From the NCBI GenBank assembly GCA_000727475.1, contig KL647323.1, positions 840,589 to 904,588 on the forward strand: DNA of 64,000 nt. Reading direction: 5' to 3'. Numbering within the stretch: the stretch's first letter is position 1; each line of letters opens with the position of its first letter. The position numbers and the translations under genes are program-made. The stretch is from Sarcocystis neurona. Its lineage: Eukaryota; Apicomplexa; Conoidasida; Eucoccidiorida; Sarcocystidae. Positions 59,923 to 64,000 of this stretch are shown piece after piece. The notes beneath the pieces were generated by a model that saw only the letters and a list, made by a program, of their open reading frames with translations, was not told the origin of the DNA and made no database searches.

Positions 59923-62277
59923 CTACCGAGATACACATATTTACAGTAAATGGGTGTGTACATAAATATTTGTATATCAGGTGACTATAGGACAGTCAAA
60001 GGACTGGGCAACACCGTGAGAGTTTTTTGACGTTCTGAAGACACGACGTACTTTTTCGCGCAGAAATGACTTACGCGTACGTGAGTTTGGAGAATGATGC
60101 GCAAAGACGCTACCCAAGCAAGATGTGAACGAAATTGCGAAGGTTTTGAGTGCAGAGGAGGCGCTGTAGTCACCGAAGAGATCTTTTACACAGAATAAAC
60201 CTGGCAGTCATGTAGGAAATCTTTTCCCATTTGCATATATCGTACACACACGTGTACATGTGTATACGTATATATATGTATGTACATATTATCTACAGGT
60301 AGGTATGGCGCTGCGCTGGTAGCGTGCGACGATATATATATATATATATATATGTATGTATAGGTGTGAACGTCGGAATCATACGAAGCGTGACACATGC
60401 AAGCATCACTAATACTGAAAAAAATATTGTCTGGAAAAGGTACCGACCATAAATCTACGTAGTACCACTGCAGCAGCGTATATACCTGTGTATAAGATAT
60501 ACATATATACATACGGATATAGTTGACAGCCGTGTGAAGTACCTGCACTATCTGCAAGCACGAAGAGGCCTCCTAGGTGACGTTGACGCTACCAAAACGA
60601 CTTTTCAGTGGTCGAGACGAAAGGCGTACTGGCTCGTCAAACGCTTTGCTACGAAATGCAGGAGGGGCACTTTAACGTGTAGAAATGGTTCACTCATCGA
60701 AATAAGTGTGCACCACTAGTTTTCTGAAGTCTGGTTCGCCCGTACGAAAGGCGGCGAACTGAAGGTACGGACGAGACAGGTGTAACCCCGTAAACAGTAC
60801 AAACATACTTTATATCGTCTAAAGGTTGGCAGGAGACAATCAGTTTGCAGCACGTTCCACGCAGTCTCTGGAGCACGATAGAGAACCGCATTTATCAGTG
60901 CGGTAGGTGACAGTTATAGACGTGTGAGTACGCGTACGTTGTGAATTCGTCGTACTTCTCTGCCACAGCCCACTATCATTTCCAGTGTTCGCTACACAAA
61001 TGATTATACAAAAACTAAGCGACATGCAGCAGCAAACCAATGTGGCGTGCACCACCGGACTGCAACCGAGCGCGCAGCGCCTCACCACCTCTGGTAGAAG
61101 CATCTGATACACAATTGAAACAACTCGGGACTGAGCACAAACTACGCACAAGCATGCAGGACTTGTGAATTTGAAGTACTGGAAACGTTGTCTTCTCCGC
61201 TCAGGTTGGTGAAAAGCACGACGTTAAAAACCACTCCGTGTTTCCCATTTCTTGCATGCTGCACAGGTTTTCCAGCGTCTGACAGAAGCAGTGCGAGAGG
61301 AAGCATGGAAGGCGGCTATTCTAAGACACTGTAGAACGTGTGCTCTCTATGTGCACAAATAAGGTGAGTGTATGAAAGGGCTATTGAACTGCTTGGAAGT
61401 AGTTATTGGTAGTGATACCGTAGGTGATGACAGTAGTCGTAGTAGCGGTAGTAGTAGTAGTAGTGGTAGGAAGACAGAGGAAGAATAAAAATCACAGCAA
61501 GGGTTGCTGTCGCAACGGCATTATTGACTGTGGAAATAATAGTAAAACGAAATGGAATAGCAACAGTACCGGTACCTCTATAACCTGCTGGTCGTGACAA
61601 ACAGTAAGTGGGTGAGCCGGTGGTGCTCGTAGTAGCGAGCAATTGAGTGAGCTGAATGTCACGCCAGAGTGTCCAATGCTAGTGTCTGTGCACAAGCAAA
61701 ATCCTGTAGAATATCTTATTTCAGACGGTAGAAGACAAGCATCAGCTGCAGAAGTATACGTGACTGGCGCCGGTATGTGCACGCGTGATACGCAGGCTGT
61801 TACTTGCTCAGGGAAAACATTAAAGGTTGCTGCAGATTCCCCTGAGCGCATGCACACACTTTGTTTTTGCTCTGCCTAGGTATCCCAGAAGATCTGACAC
61901 GTAGTATTTTCCTAGGATCTGCCTTAGACACGGTGCACACAGCAGCATGCATATGGAGCATTTGACGGCGCGAAAAAGAACAGACACACAGACCACACAG
62001 TTCACACAAGGAATCAGCGTGTAGGCATTCTTACAAAATAAATGACAGACTCCCAACTTCAACGCATATTCAGATTAAAGCCATATGGAACGCTCCTCAC
62101 AAGTTTTTATCCTAGGCGGTACGCTTCGAAGTAGCGCCGAAACGATGATAGGTTGCGGTGGATAATTCGAGCCCCGGCTACAGCCACTGCTGAAAAGTGG
62201 GCATTCATACGGTGCACATCTGTATATGCGTACGTACGAATCTACCTGTTTTGGGGGGAGGCTGAAGGCTGTGGCAG

Positions 62278-62383
62278 GGCCACATTCAAGGACAGCGAAG
62301 TACGTAGCGCGTGCTTGGAGTTGGTGACACGCACGCAGGGCGTCTACGGCGTTCCTCCACCTTCAGTGACGCGGCGCATTCAG
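62278..62383 (+). CDS. Candidate exon of a plus-strand gene
   Basis: A 106-base segment between a GTGGCAG acceptor (weak pyrimidine tract) and a consensus CAG|GTATCA donor. It reads 35 codons, beginning ATFKDSEVRSACLELVTRTQ, in incoming phase 2 and outgoing phase 0. Function unknown. Confidence 0.4.
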
Positions 62384-63325
62384 GTATCATTTTCAACTGT
62401 ACAATCAAATACTCACATGAACCATTTGCACATTTCTATAGCTGAGCTCGAATGAGTAGCGAGTCGCATACACGTAGAGTTACGTGATGTAAAGAAGTGA
62501 ACGTTTGTGTACAGCTTAGTAGGTGGAGGCGAACACCACGACGGTATGACAAATGTAGTTAGTAGGGCGTTGGGTGTAGAAGCGCGCCAGTGCATCCAAC
62601 GTATACAAATATGTTTAAACTATGTGCATCCATGCGGGGGGGCGTGTGTCGTCACTACAGGAATATCAGCGAGGTTATTTCCCTTTCCCTTCGAAATTAA
62701 GGATACAGATACATTCGAATCTTTACGTGTCTAGAAAGGAACACACGGTTATATGTGCATGCGTATGGACAAGTGCACAGGATGGAGTTATGTGGAGGAA
62801 TACCACATAGGTTGCGGGATTCACTTTATTAGATGAGGGCTCAGGGTTCGTTCTGGACTATTTTTTAGAAATTTATCTGAGAGATTAGGGTCTTTAATTC
62901 ATTCTTGTCACTCGCCGTTTGCAGACCTCATGCGTAGTTACAGGTTGCTTTTCATGGTGTGAAATCCCGCTTGCTACACTGCCAGACCAGACCAAACCGT
63001 GACCAGGAGCGCCACACGACTTGCGGACGACAGACACGAGCAGGATTTGTAACGCATACAGTGAACTGGAAGAACTCGAGCGTAGTTATGTTAAGAACAG
63101 GCCGTCTTCTTCTGAGTGTGCACCAGCGTCCAGTCAAGGAGTCTCGACCTCAAAGATCCTGAGTGTATAGAGGAAGCTGCACGTCGTGTCCCGCGTGCAC
63201 CAACCGCCTATGTCGCTGATGTCGCCGAAGTCTGCGAGAGGCACTGGCAACCTTGATGTTTCACCACTGAAGTACAGATTCCCTGCGCATCTGTTCGTCT
63301 GTCGAGTGAATAACCTATTTTGTAG

Positions 63326-63608
63326 TGAAGCAGGTGCGTCATGGCTGTCGCTCAACAGCAGCACAGGAAGAACCCGCTTTCAGGGAACAGTGCACCTCTA
63401 GGTTCTCACCATTATTCTTCGACAAAATAGTTGGTAGAGTGGTCTGCACCCGCCGATATTCCCTTGACGTTGTATCAAATGTGCTGTTCAAATTCGAGTG
63501 CTGTTTATCCTTCCTGCTCCTCAGTGATGGCGTACCATTCCTGGATATGCTTTCTTCTGAGCTGTTCCCAGAGGGGAAAGACCTGATTCTATCACAGCTT
63601 CTCCGCGG
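63326..63608 (+). CDS. Two joined exons of a plus-strand gene running toward the right edge
   Basis: Exon 63326-63401 (acceptor CCTATTTTGTAG, donor TCTAG|GTTCTC) and exon 63525-63608 (acceptor TTCCTGCTCCTCAG, donor CGCGG|GTGATG) join in phase 2. The second reads DGVPFLDMLSSELFPEGKDL..., clearly protein-like. If the last donor is not used, a TGA at 63610 ends the protein. No family recognised. Confidence 0.5.
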
Positions 63609-63672
63609 GTGATGCCACGGTGCACCGCTGGCATCACCCATGCATATGTTGACAATCTTCTCACGATTCTAG

Positions 63673-63780
63673 TTTGTGCCATCCAAGCTGACTGCCCTCC
63701 GGCACCCCCGCCGAGCACATGCGTCGAACTGTCGGGAATTGACTCTAGCTCACGTGTCCCGATCCAGAGTGGAGATCGAG
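63673..63780 (+). CDS. Candidate further exon near right edge
   Basis: Follows a strong acceptor (CTTCTCACGATTCTAG) and ends at GAG|GTGTCC. Two frames stay open (FVPSKLTALRHPRRAHASN... in phase 0, or CAIQADCPPAPPPSTCVEL...). The upstream exon's phase 2 fits neither directly, so the join is unresolved. Confidence 0.35.
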
Positions 63781-64000
63781 GTGTCCCCACTTCAGCCTCA
63801 TCAGACACATAACACCTGTCAAGCTACTTCGACGCAAGGTCCCTAACGCACCGGTAGTGAAAGTGTGTCCTGCCGAATGGCAGGCGACTCAATCCTTACC
63901 GGGGCGCGACCGCGCCGCAACGTCCACAAAAGACTGACATAAATCCTTGTGTCTGAAGTCACTCCGGATGTCAAGTAAGACCTTGGTCATTCTTCTGTGC

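Larger units (their letters stand above)
58525..62277. other. Gene-poor, repeat-rich region
   Basis: Past the stop at 58522-58524 the DNA is dominated by (AT)n and ATGT tracts to about 60.5 kb. Small open frames at 59656-59922 and 60534-60719 (plus) are annotated or noted as weak. A GTAGTAGTAGT run lies at about 61445-61468. Confidence 0.45.

Noticed and set aside
1..64000. A multi-gene defence, biosynthetic or mobile system
   Set aside because: Genes are intron-containing, functionally unrelated as far as can be seen, and no transposase, reverse transcriptase, integrase or similar protein was recognised.

Overview
Eukaryotic nuclear DNA, most likely from a coccidian apicomplexan of Eimeria/Cystoisospora type. 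The clearest gene encodes NAR1 (CIAO3/NARFL), the cytosolic Fe-S assembly factor. Its conserved blocks are separated by huge Ala/Gln/Ser/Glu-rich insertions written in CAG/GCA/AGC repeats on the coding strand, a habit typical of Eimeria-like coccidia. Introns are GT-AG, and introns and flanks are packed with (AT)n, (AC)n and ACAT/ACGT microsatellites. Genus and species cannot be fixed from the sequence alone. No rRNA, tRNA, CRISPR array, prokaryotic operon or intact mobile element was found.

Layout. From 0.7 to about 41.9 kb every gene I can support lies on the minus strand. In minus-strand transcription order these are: a large multi-exon gene with beta-sandwich, ASH/MSP-like exons (40.8 to 36.8 kb, perhaps continuing to 33.1 kb); a complete 7-exon gene for a 459-residue secreted helical protein (32567 to 30361); a LamG-like gene or gene remnant (29.37 to 28.61 kb); an isolated exon (26.8 kb); NAR1 (24997 to 18558); a Gln-rich ORF (16.9 kb); a multi-exon gene whose last exons recall nephrocystin-4/ASH domains (14335 to 11335); and a large helical-repeat-like gene (10572 to about 2949, perhaps to 718). 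At about 41.9-42.0 kb transcription switches strand. One plus-strand gene of 8 exons runs from 42021 to 58524 (1,021 aa), with introns of 1.2-3.8 kb that carry most of the microsatellites and the 313-N assembly gap. Beyond it is a gene-poor, repeat-rich stretch, and a second plus-strand gene enters the right edge.

Method and limits. Most genes are split into exons too short to stand out as long ORFs. I rebuilt them by reading acceptor and donor sites and requiring the reading phase to agree across each junction. For the 459-aa and 1,021-aa genes every junction agrees in phase and the total coding length is divisible by three. For the other genes only runs of exons could be linked. Family assignments other than NAR1 rest on remembered motif patterns, not on searches.

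Together the genes look like ordinary coccidian chromosome content: an essential Fe-S biogenesis gene beside lineage-specific secreted, scaffold-like and possibly flagellar (microgamete) proteins. I found no operon-like system. The most interesting points are the inflated NAR1, the two candidate axonemal/ciliary beta-domain genes, the secreted helical protein, the damaged-looking LamG locus, and a local family of GGGCAAG repeats arranged partly as inverted copies.
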